A DNA stretch of 64,000 nucleotides, from positions 124,001 through 188,000 of the forward strand of contig VMTA01000047.1 of assembly GCA_013791855.1 (NCBI GenBank), in the 5' to 3' direction. This document shows positions 9,711-19,558 of this stretch, piece after piece; positions within the stretch are counted from its first letter, which is position 1; every line of letters starts with the position of its first letter. The stretch comes from Sideroxydans sp. Lineage in GTDB: Bacteria; Pseudomonadota; Gammaproteobacteria; Burkholderiales; Gallionellaceae. Made by a program: the position numbers and the translations under genes. Under the pieces are notes generated by a model, which was not told where the DNA came from, ran no database searches, and saw only the letters and a list, made by a program, of their open reading frames with translations.

Positions 9711-11345
9711 TTACGGCTGGTAACCGGGTATCTGCCCCTCGTCCACATCGTCTATCTGTTCCGGCGACAGGAAGTGTTGCGCGTATTCCAGATAGACCCG
9801 TTCACGGATAAAGGCATCGAACAGTTCGGGATCGATATGGCCGTTCAGTTTGAAGTTGCCGAGGATGTTGAGCGATTCGGTCAACGTCTTGCCCGGCTTG
9901 TAGGGACGGTCTTTGGCGGTGAGGGCTTCGAAGATGTCCGCGATACCCATCAACCTAGCCTGAATGGACATCTGCTCCCTAGTCAGACCTTTCGGGTAGC
10001 CCTTGCCGTCCATGCGCTCATGGTGGCCGCCTGCATATTCGGGCACGCGCTTGAGGTGCTTGGGCCAGGGAAGCGATTCGAGCATCTTGATGGTCACCAC
10101 GATATGGTGGTTGATGATCTCGCGCTCTTCCGCGGTCAACGTGCCGGCACGTATGGTCAGGTTATCGGTTTCGTTAGCAGACAGGAAGCTGCGCATCACA
10201 CCATCCACATCGCGCCATTGATAGGCTGCTATCGCGCGCACCCTTGCGATGTCCGCATCGGACATCTTCTCGCCACCTATGTTGGTACGCCGCAGAAATT
10301 CTCGATCATCATCAAGCTGGCGCACGCGTGATTCATATTCTCCTTGGTTCGATTCACCGCGCAGCATAGCGATCTCCGCATCGCGCTTGAGCACCTCGAA
10401 ACGGGTGTCGAGCAACTGGATGCGATCGAACAGGGTATGCAACTTGGTCGCCTTGTCCACCACATGGACGGGCGTGGTGATCTTGCCGCAGTCGTGCAAC
10501 AGGCCGGCCATCTTGAGCTCATACCTGTCCTGGTCGGTCAGCTTGAATTCCTTTAGCCCGCCTCTGTCACTGCGACTGGCCGCCTCGGCCAGCATCATGG
10601 TCAGCGCCGGAACGCGCGCGCAGTGACCACCGGTGTAGGGAGATTTATCGTCGATCGCGGTGTTGATGAGTTTGATGAAGGACTCGAACAGTTCTTCCAT
10701 CTGCAGGATGAGCCGCCGGTTACTGATGGCGATGGCTGCCTGCGACGCGAGCGATTCCAGCAGCTTCTGATCATCTACCGAGAATTGCTGCATGCCGCCC
10801 TGTTCATCCAAGGCATTGATCAGTTGCAGTACACCGATGACTTCGTGCTCGTGGTCACGCATCGGCACAGCCAGGAAAGAGCGCGAGCGATAGCCCGTCT
10901 TGGCGTCGAAATGCTTGGTGCCGGTAAAATCGAAACCCTCGGCGATGTAGGCGTCCGGGATGTTGACCGTCTCGCCGCTCAAGGCGGCATGGCTCACCAC
11001 CATGGCATGATTGGGTTGACCGTCCTTGCCGATCAAGTGGATGGGGTAGAACGGGATGGCTTCGCCGGAAGTGCCGCCCATGCTGATGCCGAGCGAACGG
11101 TTGCGCAGTATCTCGAAGGTGAGCTCTTGTTTTTCCACGTCGAGCAGATATAGCGTACCCGCATCCGCATTGGTGATCTTCATCGAGGCGCTCAGGATGT
11201 TTTCGAGCAGCTTGTCGATATTGCGCTCGCTGGAAAGCGCCGCACCGATCGCGTTGAGGTCGTTCAGGCGGTTGAGCAGGCTTTCCAGCATGGTGCGCTG
11301 CACCTGCTCTTGCGCCATGTAGGCCTTGACCTTGGTCGTGTCCAC
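9711..11345 (-). CDS. GAF domain plus HD-GYP cyclic-di-GMP phosphodiesterase
   Basis: N-terminal GAF; HDCGKI, HHERMDGKGYPKGL (HD and GYP motifs). Confidence 0.92.
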   Translation of the reverse strand: MDTTKVKAYMAQEQVQRTMLESLLNRLNDLNAIGAALSSERNIDKLLENILSASMKITNADAGTLYLLDVEKQELTFEILRNRSLGISMGGTSGEAIPFYPIHLIGKDGQPNHAMVVSHAALSGETVNIPDAYIAEGFDFTGTKHFDAKTGYRSRSFLAVPMRDHEHEVIGVLQLINALDEQGGMQQFSVDDQKLLESLASQAAIAISNRRLILQMEELFESFIKLINTAIDDKSPYTGGHCARVPALTMMLAEAASRSDRGGLKEFKLTDQDRYELKMAGLLHDCGKITTPVHVVDKATKLHTLFDRIQLLDTRFEVLKRDAEIAMLRGESNQGEYESRVRQLDDDREFLRRTNIGGEKMSDADIARVRAIAAYQWRDVDGVMRSFLSANETDNLTIRAGTLTAEEREIINHHIVVTIKMLESLPWPKHLKRVPEYAGGHHERMDGKGYPKGLTREQMSIQARLMGIADIFEALTAKDRPYKPGKTLTESLNILGNFKLNGHIDPELFDAFIRERVYLEYAQHFLSPEQIDDVDEGQIPGYQP

Positions 11346-11387
11346 GTAAATCCCTTATTCACTTCGCGCCGGCGAACCGGCGTCTCG

Positions 11388-13784
11388 TTACTTGATACAG
11401 ACTGCACGCACTTGGTGCATGTCGGTGATGCCCAGTAGCACTTTCTCGATACCGTCCTGTTTCAGTGTACGCATCCCTTCTTCCAGCGCGATGGCGAACA
11501 ACTCGGCGACACGCGCGTGCTCCTGAATAGCCTTCTTCACCGGATCGGTACCGATCAGCAATTCATGCAAACCAACGCGGCCTGCATAGCCGGTATTGGT
11601 ACACTTTTCACAACCGACTTTTTCATACAGCGTGATCTGTCCTTTGTCGTCACCGAATAGTCTCAGCCATTCGGCGTACAAGGCTTTGCTCGCGGCGCCT
11701 GCATCCTTTTTCCATGTTTCCGTACTCTTCAGTTCTTCGGCGTATTCCGCCATAAGCGATTTGAGGTCTTCCTGCGTCGCGACATGCGGTTTCTTGCAAT
11801 GCTTGCACAGACGTTTTGCCAAGCGCTGCGCCAGAATACCCAGCAATGCATCAGCGAAGTTGAACGGATCCATACCCATATCCAGCAGACGGATGATGGA
11901 TTCCGGCGCACTGTTGGTGTGCAGGGTGGCGAACACCAGGTGACCGGTAAGTGAAGCTTCGATACCGGTTGAAACGGTTTCCTTGTCGCGCATCTCGCCG
12001 ACCATGATCACATCCGGGTCGGCACGCAAGAAGGCGCGCATGATGGTAGCGAAGTCCAGTCCGGCCTTCTTGTTGATCTGTACTTGGCGCAGGCCCTTTT
12101 GGGTGATTTCCACAGGGTCTTCCGCCGTCCATATCTTTGTGTCCGGCGTATTGATGTGTTTCAGGATTGAGTGCAGCGTGGTTGTCTTACCGGAACCGGT
12201 CGGGCCACACACGAAGAATAGTCCGTAGGGTTTGGCGATCGTCTTTTTGATCAGATCAAGATTGCGATCCGAGAAGCCCATCTTGTCCAGCGGGATCGGC
12301 TCACCCGATGCCAAGATACGCATCACCACGTCTTCCACGCCGCCCTGCGAGGGGATGGTCGCCACACGCAACTCGATATCCAGCGGGCCGAATTTTTTGA
12401 ACTTAATCTTACCGTCCTGCGGTCGGCGCTTCTCGGAGATATCCAGATCGCACATGATCTTCAGACGGGTGACCAAAGCATTTCGATAGGTGGACGGGAT
12501 CTCGATGTAGTTCAGCAAGGAACCATCCTTGCGCACACGGATCTGCGTCTTCATCTTGCCGGGGCCGGGTTCGATGTGGATATCGGACGCGCCCATCTTG
12601 TAGGCATCGACGATGATCTTGTTGACCAGCTTGACCAGTTCGTTGTCCGCAGCTGCATTCAGGTCATCCTGATTGACGCCGCTGAGTTCTTCATCCTCTT
12701 CTCCGCCCAAGGAAGTGAGCAGATCGTCCACCGAGGAATCATCCATGGTGCCGAAAACACCCGTTCCCTCGCCTGCAGTACTACCGCCACCATAGAAATG
12801 GTCCAGCGTCATCTTGAATTCGCGCTGGGAACAGACTTTGTAGATCAGGCGATTCTTGGGAAAGATGTTGTTTACGACGCGTGAAGCCAATATCCGCTCG
12901 GGGTCGGTAGTCAGTATGACCAGCCCCTCGGGGGTGTCGTCGATGGGGACCCAGTGGCTGCTTTCCACATATTCCCGGCGCAGATTGCGCAACAGCTCGC
13001 TAGGCTTGACCCGGTCCCCTTGGAACGGCTCATACGGGACGCCGAAGAATTTAGAAAGTGCATTACCCAGCGCATCCAGCTTGATCTGGAATTCGTCGAT
13101 CAACACATTCTCAACGTCAACGCCCTTGCGACGCGCGGTGCGTGTGGCTAGTTCGAATTCCGCTGCCGACATGACCGCATCCGCCACCAGATAGTCGTAT
13201 TTGGTCTTGATGGCACCACTCTGTTGTTGACGCTGCCGCAAAGCCACGGCCAATGTCTGCGCCAACTCTTTTACGCCCTCCTCGACCATGCTCGGGAAAG
13301 GCACGCCTGCTTTGTTGTTGATGACCTGCATCACCCCGACCAGCTCACCGCCTTCATCCACGATAGGCGCGACCAACATATGCTTGGTGCGATAGCCGGT
13401 GCGTTTATCCACATCCTGCAGGAAGCGCAAGGTCGGACTATGTGCAGCCAGCTCCTGCTGGTCGTATACGTCCTTGATGTTGAGCAACTTCTTGTTCACC
13501 GCGCTGAAGCCAGCGATACTTTGCTCGGCGATGGGCAGCTTCAGATCCTTGAACGAGTTCAGCCCCGTTTTGACCTTGGAGACCAACGAAGCTTTGTCAT
13601 CTCCCACAACATAGATGGTCAGACGGTCGGCATTGAACAGGGAGCAGATATCCTTGCTGACATCGAGCATGATCTCGTCGATGTTGCTGGTTGCATGGAT
13701 CTTGTTGGTGACGTGATTGAGGTTCTTGGTGAACTCAAGCCGCACGCTCATTTCATTCGGGTTGCCTTGCACAGGACTATTCAT
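11388..13784 (-). CDS. GspE/PilB-family secretion/pilus ATPase with N-terminal GAF domain
   Basis: GAF-like N-terminus; Walker A GPTGSGKTTTLHSIL; MVGEMRDKETVSTGIEASLTGHLVFATLHTN; Cys pairs LCKHCKK and GCEKCTNTGYAGRVGLHELL. Confidence 0.92.
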   Translation of the reverse strand: MNSPVQGNPNEMSVRLEFTKNLNHVTNKIHATSNIDEIMLDVSKDICSLFNADRLTIYVVGDDKASLVSKVKTGLNSFKDLKLPIAEQSIAGFSAVNKKLLNIKDVYDQQELAAHSPTLRFLQDVDKRTGYRTKHMLVAPIVDEGGELVGVMQVINNKAGVPFPSMVEEGVKELAQTLAVALRQRQQQSGAIKTKYDYLVADAVMSAAEFELATRTARRKGVDVENVLIDEFQIKLDALGNALSKFFGVPYEPFQGDRVKPSELLRNLRREYVESSHWVPIDDTPEGLVILTTDPERILASRVVNNIFPKNRLIYKVCSQREFKMTLDHFYGGGSTAGEGTGVFGTMDDSSVDDLLTSLGGEEDEELSGVNQDDLNAAADNELVKLVNKIIVDAYKMGASDIHIEPGPGKMKTQIRVRKDGSLLNYIEIPSTYRNALVTRLKIMCDLDISEKRRPQDGKIKFKKFGPLDIELRVATIPSQGGVEDVVMRILASGEPIPLDKMGFSDRNLDLIKKTIAKPYGLFFVCGPTGSGKTTTLHSILKHINTPDTKIWTAEDPVEITQKGLRQVQINKKAGLDFATIMRAFLRADPDVIMVGEMRDKETVSTGIEASLTGHLVFATLHTNSAPESIIRLLDMGMDPFNFADALLGILAQRLAKRLCKHCKKPHVATQEDLKSLMAEYAEELKSTETWKKDAGAASKALYAEWLRLFGDDKGQITLYEKVGCEKCTNTGYAGRVGLHELLIGTDPVKKAIQEHARVAELFAIALEEGMRTLKQDGIEKVLLGITDMHQVRAVCIK

Positions 13785-13796
13785 TTCCTCTCCTTC

Positions 13797-14873
13797 TTAC
13801 TGCTGAAGTGCCTTGGGCACCGACCAGAGGCCGTTTTCCAGCACGTATACGTCATATCCAGCCTGCGCCAGAATGAAAGCGGCTGCCGCGCTGCGGCGTC
13901 CGCTCTGGCAATAAGCGATGTACGGCGTCACCTTGCTCAACACACCGATCGCATTGCGGATGTCGTTGAGTGGCACATTGATGGCACCGGGCAATTTGTC
14001 ATAGCGGTATTCGGGCGGATGGCGCACGTCCAGCCACACGGCCCCCTGCTTTACTTTTTCTTTCGCGTCTTCGAAGGAGATACGATGCAGCAGCGGCTCT
14101 TGCATCAACTCCAGGAAATCCTGCTTCTTCAACCGCAATAGCACACCGTTGCTGCGCATGGTCACAGTGGCGTTACGCTTGGTATCGGAGATGAGTGCTT
14201 CCTCACCGAACACATCACCCGCTTTCAACTCCGCCAGAACCAGATTTGCGCCGCCCACCAGACGGGTGACCTGGGCGCGCCCGCTTTCCACAAGATAGTA
14301 ATAGTCGCCCTCTTCACCCTCGCGGATGATCACGTCCTTTTCCCATACAGCGATAGCCTCGACGCGATTGAGCAGCTTGCCGATATTGGCGGGCGGCAAG
14401 TGGGCGAACGGACCGTGATTCAGATTCTCGGCACTGAACATGCCGGAATTGAGCAACCGCCGCACAGCGGCATCCGTCCCGCCTTTGTCCATCCTGGGTT
14501 TGATATCGTCATGGCTGGCGAACTGATCCCAGGTCACCATGCGATCCAGCAGGTCGTCATCCACGCGCAGCAACATCACGTTGCTCACGGCCTTGGCGTT
14601 GCGGATATCGGGTTGGCGTTTGCCAATCGGATGGCGCGCCCACTCTGAATCTGCACGCATCGTCACCTTGTTATCGTCGGCAAAATCCAGCTCGATCTCG
14701 CCCCGTAACAGATAAACGGACTGGCCATGCAGAGGCCGACTCTCGAAAGGATTCTCACCAGGCGCCACGTTCTCCACATGGCAATAATCCAACAGTTCGC
14801 GCAGCCGCGCAGGACTAAAGCTGGAGATGGGCTCCAACGCGGCGAGTACTCGTATGTCCAGTATGTCGTTCAT
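13797..14873 (-). CDS. Cyclic-nucleotide-binding domain protein with C-terminal rhodanese domain
   Basis: cNMP cassette GDVFGEEALISDTKRNATVTM; a preceding degenerate cNMP-like repeat; rhodanese WLDVRHPPEYRYDKLPGAINVPL with active loop CQSGRRS. Confidence 0.88.
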   Translation of the reverse strand: MNDILDIRVLAALEPISSFSPARLRELLDYCHVENVAPGENPFESRPLHGQSVYLLRGEIELDFADDNKVTMRADSEWARHPIGKRQPDIRNAKAVSNVMLLRVDDDLLDRMVTWDQFASHDDIKPRMDKGGTDAAVRRLLNSGMFSAENLNHGPFAHLPPANIGKLLNRVEAIAVWEKDVIIREGEEGDYYYLVESGRAQVTRLVGGANLVLAELKAGDVFGEEALISDTKRNATVTMRSNGVLLRLKKQDFLELMQEPLLHRISFEDAKEKVKQGAVWLDVRHPPEYRYDKLPGAINVPLNDIRNAIGVLSKVTPYIAYCQSGRRSAAAAFILAQAGYDVYVLENGLWSVPKALQQ

Positions 14874-14885
14874 ATCATTAATCGC

Positions 14886-15650
14886 TCAAAATTCGAACGT
14901 CTGCCCGTTCTGCAGGATCTTGGGATTCACGCCCTGCACTCTTTCGCTGATCTCACGCATGGTCAGCTCAACCTCTCCCGGTTTTAGATGAGTGATGAAT
15001 ATCTCCGGAGCGAGCTTCAGCTTCTTGAGTTCATCCGCCAGCATGCTGGGGCAAAGGTGTTTGGACAGCACAGCCAGTTCTTTTTCCGCATCGGAGAATG
15101 CTGTCTCAACGATCAAGTAACGCAGATTCGGTATTTGATTCACCGCCTCCCACAGTTCATCACAAGTAGTGGTATCACCGCTGAAAGCCAGACTCGCCTT
15201 GCCGCTGTCGATGCGGAATCCGACCGCAGGCACAACATGATTGACAGGAAGAGGGGTCAGCTTGCGCCCCCCCACATCGATGATTTCGCCCACTTTGATC
15301 TCTTCATAGCGCATCACGGGCTGGTGAAGATTCGGGATCTCCGCGAAGTCCGGCCATATCTCCCAGTTGAATACATGCGCTTGCAGGATAGCCAACGTTT
15401 CAGCAGTCGCATGGATCAGCAATGGTTTGTCGCGCATAAAGCCCACGCTATCGACCAGCAAGGGCAGACAGGCGATATGGTCCAGATGCGAGTGTGTGAT
15501 GAACACATGGTCGATGACGCTCATCTCGGCAAGACTCAGGTCGCCCAGTCCGGTACCGGCATCGATCAGCACATCATGATCGAGCAGCAGCGAAGTGGTG
15601 CGGAAATTCCCACCGATCCCGCCACTACATCCAAGCACGCGCAGTTTCAT
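14886..15650 (-). CDS. Metallo-beta-lactamase-fold protein, class II cAMP phosphodiesterase-like
   Basis: MKLRVLGCSGGIGG...LLDHDVLIDAGTGLGDLSL...THSHLDHIACLPLL. Confidence 0.85.
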   Translation of the reverse strand: MKLRVLGCSGGIGGNFRTTSLLLDHDVLIDAGTGLGDLSLAEMSVIDHVFITHSHLDHIACLPLLVDSVGFMRDKPLLIHATAETLAILQAHVFNWEIWPDFAEIPNLHQPVMRYEEIKVGEIIDVGGRKLTPLPVNHVVPAVGFRIDSGKASLAFSGDTTTCDELWEAVNQIPNLRYLIVETAFSDAEKELAVLSKHLCPSMLADELKKLKLAPEIFITHLKPGEVELTMREISERVQGVNPKILQNGQTFEF

Positions 15651-15661
15651 CGTTCGTCAGC

Positions 15662-17893
15662 TCATTTCGTTTTGAAGGTGAACGCGCCATCCCAGTCCTC
15701 GCCGGGCGGATTGTTCCGGTAATACGTCACACGCTCAGCGTAGACACGGTACAACTTGCAATCCGGTGACATGTTTTGCAGGCTCAGCAACTCCAGGTCC
15801 GCCTTGTCCCAATCCTGCTTGCGATAGGTTCGCAATGCCTGATGGAACAACTTGATCTCGTCGAGCTTCTGCTTGTCGACCTCGCCGACCAGCCCATGCG
15901 GATCGAAGATAGCCACGGGCTGTTCTTTGCCTTTCACCCGCACCATATCCACCTCACGGTAGACGATCTGCGGTGTGGCCTGTTTGGTCGTCTCGCCCAC
16001 CAGCATCAAGACCCCGTACTCCTTGGTGATGCCCTCCAGACGTGAAGCGAGGTTCACTGCATCCCCCATCACCGTATAGGCCACGCGCACCTCGGAACCC
16101 ATGTTGCCTACGCTGACCCGACCGGTATTGACCCCGACACCGATATGGATCTCCGGCCAACCTTTTGCTTTGAATTGTGGCTGCAACTCGTTCAGTGCGC
16201 GCTGCATCTCCATGCCAGCCAGCACCGCATGGTGCGCATGATCCGGGTCAGGCAACGGCGCCCCCCAGAATGCCATGATACAGTCGCCCATGTATTTATC
16301 AATCGTGCCGCGCTGCTTGTAGATCACGCGCGAAAGCGGGGTAAGGAACTCGTTCATCAGTTGCGAGAGTTCCTTAGGATCCAGCCCTTCGGAGATGGTG
16401 GTGAAGCTGCGCACATCCGAGAACAGGATGGTCATTTCCCGGCTATCGCCCTCCATCGAAACACTCTCCGGTCGCTTGGCCATTTCATCCACCAACTCAC
16501 CGGGCACATACTGTCCGAACAAGCCGGTTATCTGTCGCTTGGCACGCGATTCCACGAAGTAGCCAAAGCTCATGTTCAGCGCGAACAGTGACAGGATGAT
16601 CAGTATCCCGCCCGCCATCGGCATAGCGAGATCCGCATAGTTCCAGAGCGCGAGGTTCAGCGCGATATCCCCTGAAAGGAAGATCAATGACAGCAGCATG
16701 CCGCGTATCGGACTCAGCAAGGGCAGCAAGACGCTCAGGCTGATGCCGATGAGCAACATCAAAACCACATTGGCCCCAAGCATGTAGGGAGGATGTTGTT
16801 TGATATCCTGATTGAGGATGCCGCTGATCATGTTCGCGTGCACTTCCACCCCCGGGTAGACCTCTCCGACGGGTGTGCTCCGCATATCCATCAGGCCGGG
16901 GGCGGATGTGCCCACCAGCACGATCTTGTTCTGCAGTGCAGCCTGTTCGATCTTGCCGTGCAATACATCGGTCGCCGAAATATATGTAAACGTGTTGCGC
17001 TTACCACTGTAAGGGATCAAGGCACTGACCTCGGCATCGACCGGTATCGTCAATCCGCCTTGTACGGATTCCACCGTCAACCATTCCAGACCTCCATAAC
17101 CCTGGCGCTGTTCGCCCGCAAATCCAGGCACCAGTCTGGGCATATCCATTACGCTACGCACGACCGCGAGGGAAAGGGATTCGTAGATCTGACCATCATG
17201 TTCAACCAGCATGGGGATGCGTCGAACCACACCGTCGAAATCCACCAGTGGATTGAAGTGACCTGCCGAAGCCGCACTCGACTGCAACGCTTGCAGATTG
17301 GCGCCATATCCATCCCATGTCGCCAAGCCCACGGCACGTCCACGGAATATGTCTGCAGGAAATACCGGTGCAGGCAAGGCGCCTGATTTGCTGGTAGTCA
17401 AACCGCTTTCACTATTGCTGAAATAGTAGCCGAGGACCACCTTGCGTCCCTTGAGCTTTTCCGCGAACAGCGCATCGTATTGCAACGCAGGTTGGATCTG
17501 TTTCAGAACGGAGTGGAACTGCTCGACATCGCGAAATTGTTTTTCGCCCAAAGCCTGCAAGACGCTCAGGCCGGAACTGTTGTCCGGTTCGGCGAAGACG
17601 ACGTCGAAGCCGACAGCCGCCACACCGTATCTGTCGAAAAGCGAATCCACCAGTCTCGCCATCTTGTCCCTGCCCCAGGGCCAACGGCCTTCCTGCTTCA
17701 GACTTTTTTCATCGATATCGAGGATCACGATGCGATCGTCACCTTTGTTGGGCAACGACAATCTCAGGCGATAATCATATAGCTGGGCGTCGCCATACTG
17801 GACGAAGCCCAGACGATAGAACCCAGCAGCATCGCCAAGGAACAGCAACACTGCCAGCATGCCCAACATGATCAGTAGCGCATGCTTCTTCAT
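15662..17893 (-). CDS. CHASE2-domain class III adenylate cyclase
   Basis: CHASE2 (RIVILDIDEKSLKQEGRWPWGRD), multiple TMs, cyclase domain ILFSDVRSFTTISE, DKYMGDCIMAFWGAP, YTVMGDAVNLASRLE (K/T purine-specifying pattern suggests ATP). Confidence 0.93.
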   Translation of the reverse strand: MKKHALLIMLGMLAVLLFLGDAAGFYRLGFVQYGDAQLYDYRLRLSLPNKGDDRIVILDIDEKSLKQEGRWPWGRDKMARLVDSLFDRYGVAAVGFDVVFAEPDNSSGLSVLQALGEKQFRDVEQFHSVLKQIQPALQYDALFAEKLKGRKVVLGYYFSNSESGLTTSKSGALPAPVFPADIFRGRAVGLATWDGYGANLQALQSSAASAGHFNPLVDFDGVVRRIPMLVEHDGQIYESLSLAVVRSVMDMPRLVPGFAGEQRQGYGGLEWLTVESVQGGLTIPVDAEVSALIPYSGKRNTFTYISATDVLHGKIEQAALQNKIVLVGTSAPGLMDMRSTPVGEVYPGVEVHANMISGILNQDIKQHPPYMLGANVVLMLLIGISLSVLLPLLSPIRGMLLSLIFLSGDIALNLALWNYADLAMPMAGGILIILSLFALNMSFGYFVESRAKRQITGLFGQYVPGELVDEMAKRPESVSMEGDSREMTILFSDVRSFTTISEGLDPKELSQLMNEFLTPLSRVIYKQRGTIDKYMGDCIMAFWGAPLPDPDHAHHAVLAGMEMQRALNELQPQFKAKGWPEIHIGVGVNTGRVSVGNMGSEVRVAYTVMGDAVNLASRLEGITKEYGVLMLVGETTKQATPQIVYREVDMVRVKGKEQPVAIFDPHGLVGEVDKQKLDEIKLFHQALRTYRKQDWDKADLELLSLQNMSPDCKLYRVYAERVTYYRNNPPGEDWDGAFTFKTK

Positions 17894-17954
17894 GGTTCAT
17901 TCGCCAGGCAGGCGATGAGGCGTGAGTAGGGCGACAAGGTCATATCAGCCCCTG

Positions 17955-18689
17955 TCAGTTCTTGAGGTAAAACTCCATCTTGATACCAGCCAGTTCGATC
18001 ACGTCGTGATCGTTCAACTGATGAGGTTGCTCACCGATGGAAGAGCCATTCACCAACGGGAAACTTCCACCCTCGACGTGGGTGATGAAATAGCCATGCG
18101 GTCGGCGCGCAAGGACAGCCACCTGCACGCCCGGCTTGCCCAGCGTGGTCAGGTTCTTGCTGAGCTCCAGTTCCTTGCCAAGATTCGGGCCATTCAAAAT
18201 CTGGATCACCGCCACCGGGGTCGGGGCTGCTGCCGGGGCGACAGCCGAAGCGGGCTTGGGAGCCGTCGCATTGTATTGCGTGGTCGATTCGAATTTTGCG
18301 CCCGACTCGGCCACCGGCACGACTGAAGCAGCTGATGGTTTGATCGGGGCACGCAACACCATGGTCTTTTCGAAATCCGCTGCAGAAGTCTGCGTCGGCT
18401 GATCGTTCAGATATTTCAGCTTGTATTTGCCGATCTCGATCACATCGTTGTTCTGCAGGAAATGCTTCTGCGTCGGCGCGCCATTCACCATCGAACCATT
18501 AGTGCTGTTCAGATCCTCGAAGAACGAATCATTGAGGATGGTGATGACAGCGGCATGCTCGCTGCTGACAGCAAGATTGTCGATGGTTATGTCGTTGTGC
18601 GGTTTGCGCCCGATGGTCGTCCGCTCCTTGGTCAGCGGATATTCCTTGATCACCGAACCGTCCATGCTGAGTATCAATTTTGCCGGCAT
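17955..18689 (-). CDS. FHA-domain protein (one canonical and one degenerate FHA domain)
   Basis: TIGRKPHNDITIDNLAVSSEHAAV...DLNSTNGSMVNG; second copy TTLGKPGVQVAVLARRPHGYFITHVEGGSFPLVNGSSIG. Confidence 0.9.
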   Translation of the reverse strand: MPAKLILSMDGSVIKEYPLTKERTTIGRKPHNDITIDNLAVSSEHAAVITILNDSFFEDLNSTNGSMVNGAPTQKHFLQNNDVIEIGKYKLKYLNDQPTQTSAADFEKTMVLRAPIKPSAASVVPVAESGAKFESTTQYNATAPKPASAVAPAAAPTPVAVIQILNGPNLGKELELSKNLTTLGKPGVQVAVLARRPHGYFITHVEGGSFPLVNGSSIGEQPHQLNDHDVIELAGIKMEFYLKN

Positions 18690-18714
18690 TTTATTTCCCC
18701 GTATTAGCTTTTAT

Positions 18715-19542
18715 TCAATTCCTGAACCAGGATACCAACTTCGCCCACACGCCTCGCGGCGCAGCGTAGCCGCCCTTGATCTTTACCAGTATGACCGACA
18801 CATTGTCCCGGCCACCGTTGTCATTCGCCTGCTCGATCAACTGGCTGGCCGCCAATGTCAGATTCCCCTGCAACATCTGCAAAGTCGCGCCGATGTCTTC
18901 ATCCTCCACCATGTCGTTCAGACCATCTGAGCAGAATAGATATATATCCCCCACCGCGACGTCATACACATGGACTTCCGGCACGACATCGGCATCGATA
19001 CCGACTGCGCGCGTCACCAGATTCTTGTTTTGCGAGAGCCGCGCCAGCTCTTTGCTGATGACGCCGCTATCGATTTGTTCCTGCAGCAGGGAATGGTCAC
19101 GCGTGATCGTCTCGAAAACCTCGCCGCGCAGTCGGTACATGCGCGAATCTCCAACATGTGCCACGGCGACCCTATTATCGAAGAACAATCCTGCAACGAT
19201 GGTGGTGCCCATGCCTGCATATTGGGGCTGGCTTTGTGCCGCATTGAAGATGGACAGATTCGCCTTCTTGACGTTATCGCGCAACAGTACGACGCCCAAC
19301 TCTTCCTCACTGCCCGCCACTTTCTGCTCGGGTGTATCCGATTCCAGACGATGTCGTATCTCGCTCGCCAGCACCGATACCGCTATCCCGCTGGCGACCT
19401 CGCCTGCGTTGTAGCCACCCATGCCGTCCGCCAACACTGCCAGACCATATTCGGCATCGAATGTGATGCTGTCCTCATTATGAGAACGCACCATGCCGGG
19501 ATTGGTTTGCCCGACGATTTCCAGCGCTTGGTTCAGATTCAC
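18715..19542 (-). CDS. PP2C-family Ser/Thr protein phosphatase (GTG start at 19542 with a GGGGG Shine-Dalgarno)
   Basis: VRSHNEDSI, LADGMGGYNAGEVASG, VAHVGDSRMYRLR, CSDGLNDMVEDEDI, NDNGGRDNVSVILV. Confidence 0.93.
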   Translation of the reverse strand: MNLNQALEIVGQTNPGMVRSHNEDSITFDAEYGLAVLADGMGGYNAGEVASGIAVSVLASEIRHRLESDTPEQKVAGSEEELGVVLLRDNVKKANLSIFNAAQSQPQYAGMGTTIVAGLFFDNRVAVAHVGDSRMYRLRGEVFETITRDHSLLQEQIDSGVISKELARLSQNKNLVTRAVGIDADVVPEVHVYDVAVGDIYLFCSDGLNDMVEDEDIGATLQMLQGNLTLAASQLIEQANDNGGRDNVSVILVKIKGGYAAPRGVWAKLVSWFRN

Positions 19543-19558
19543 TCGTTCCCCCTGTCGA

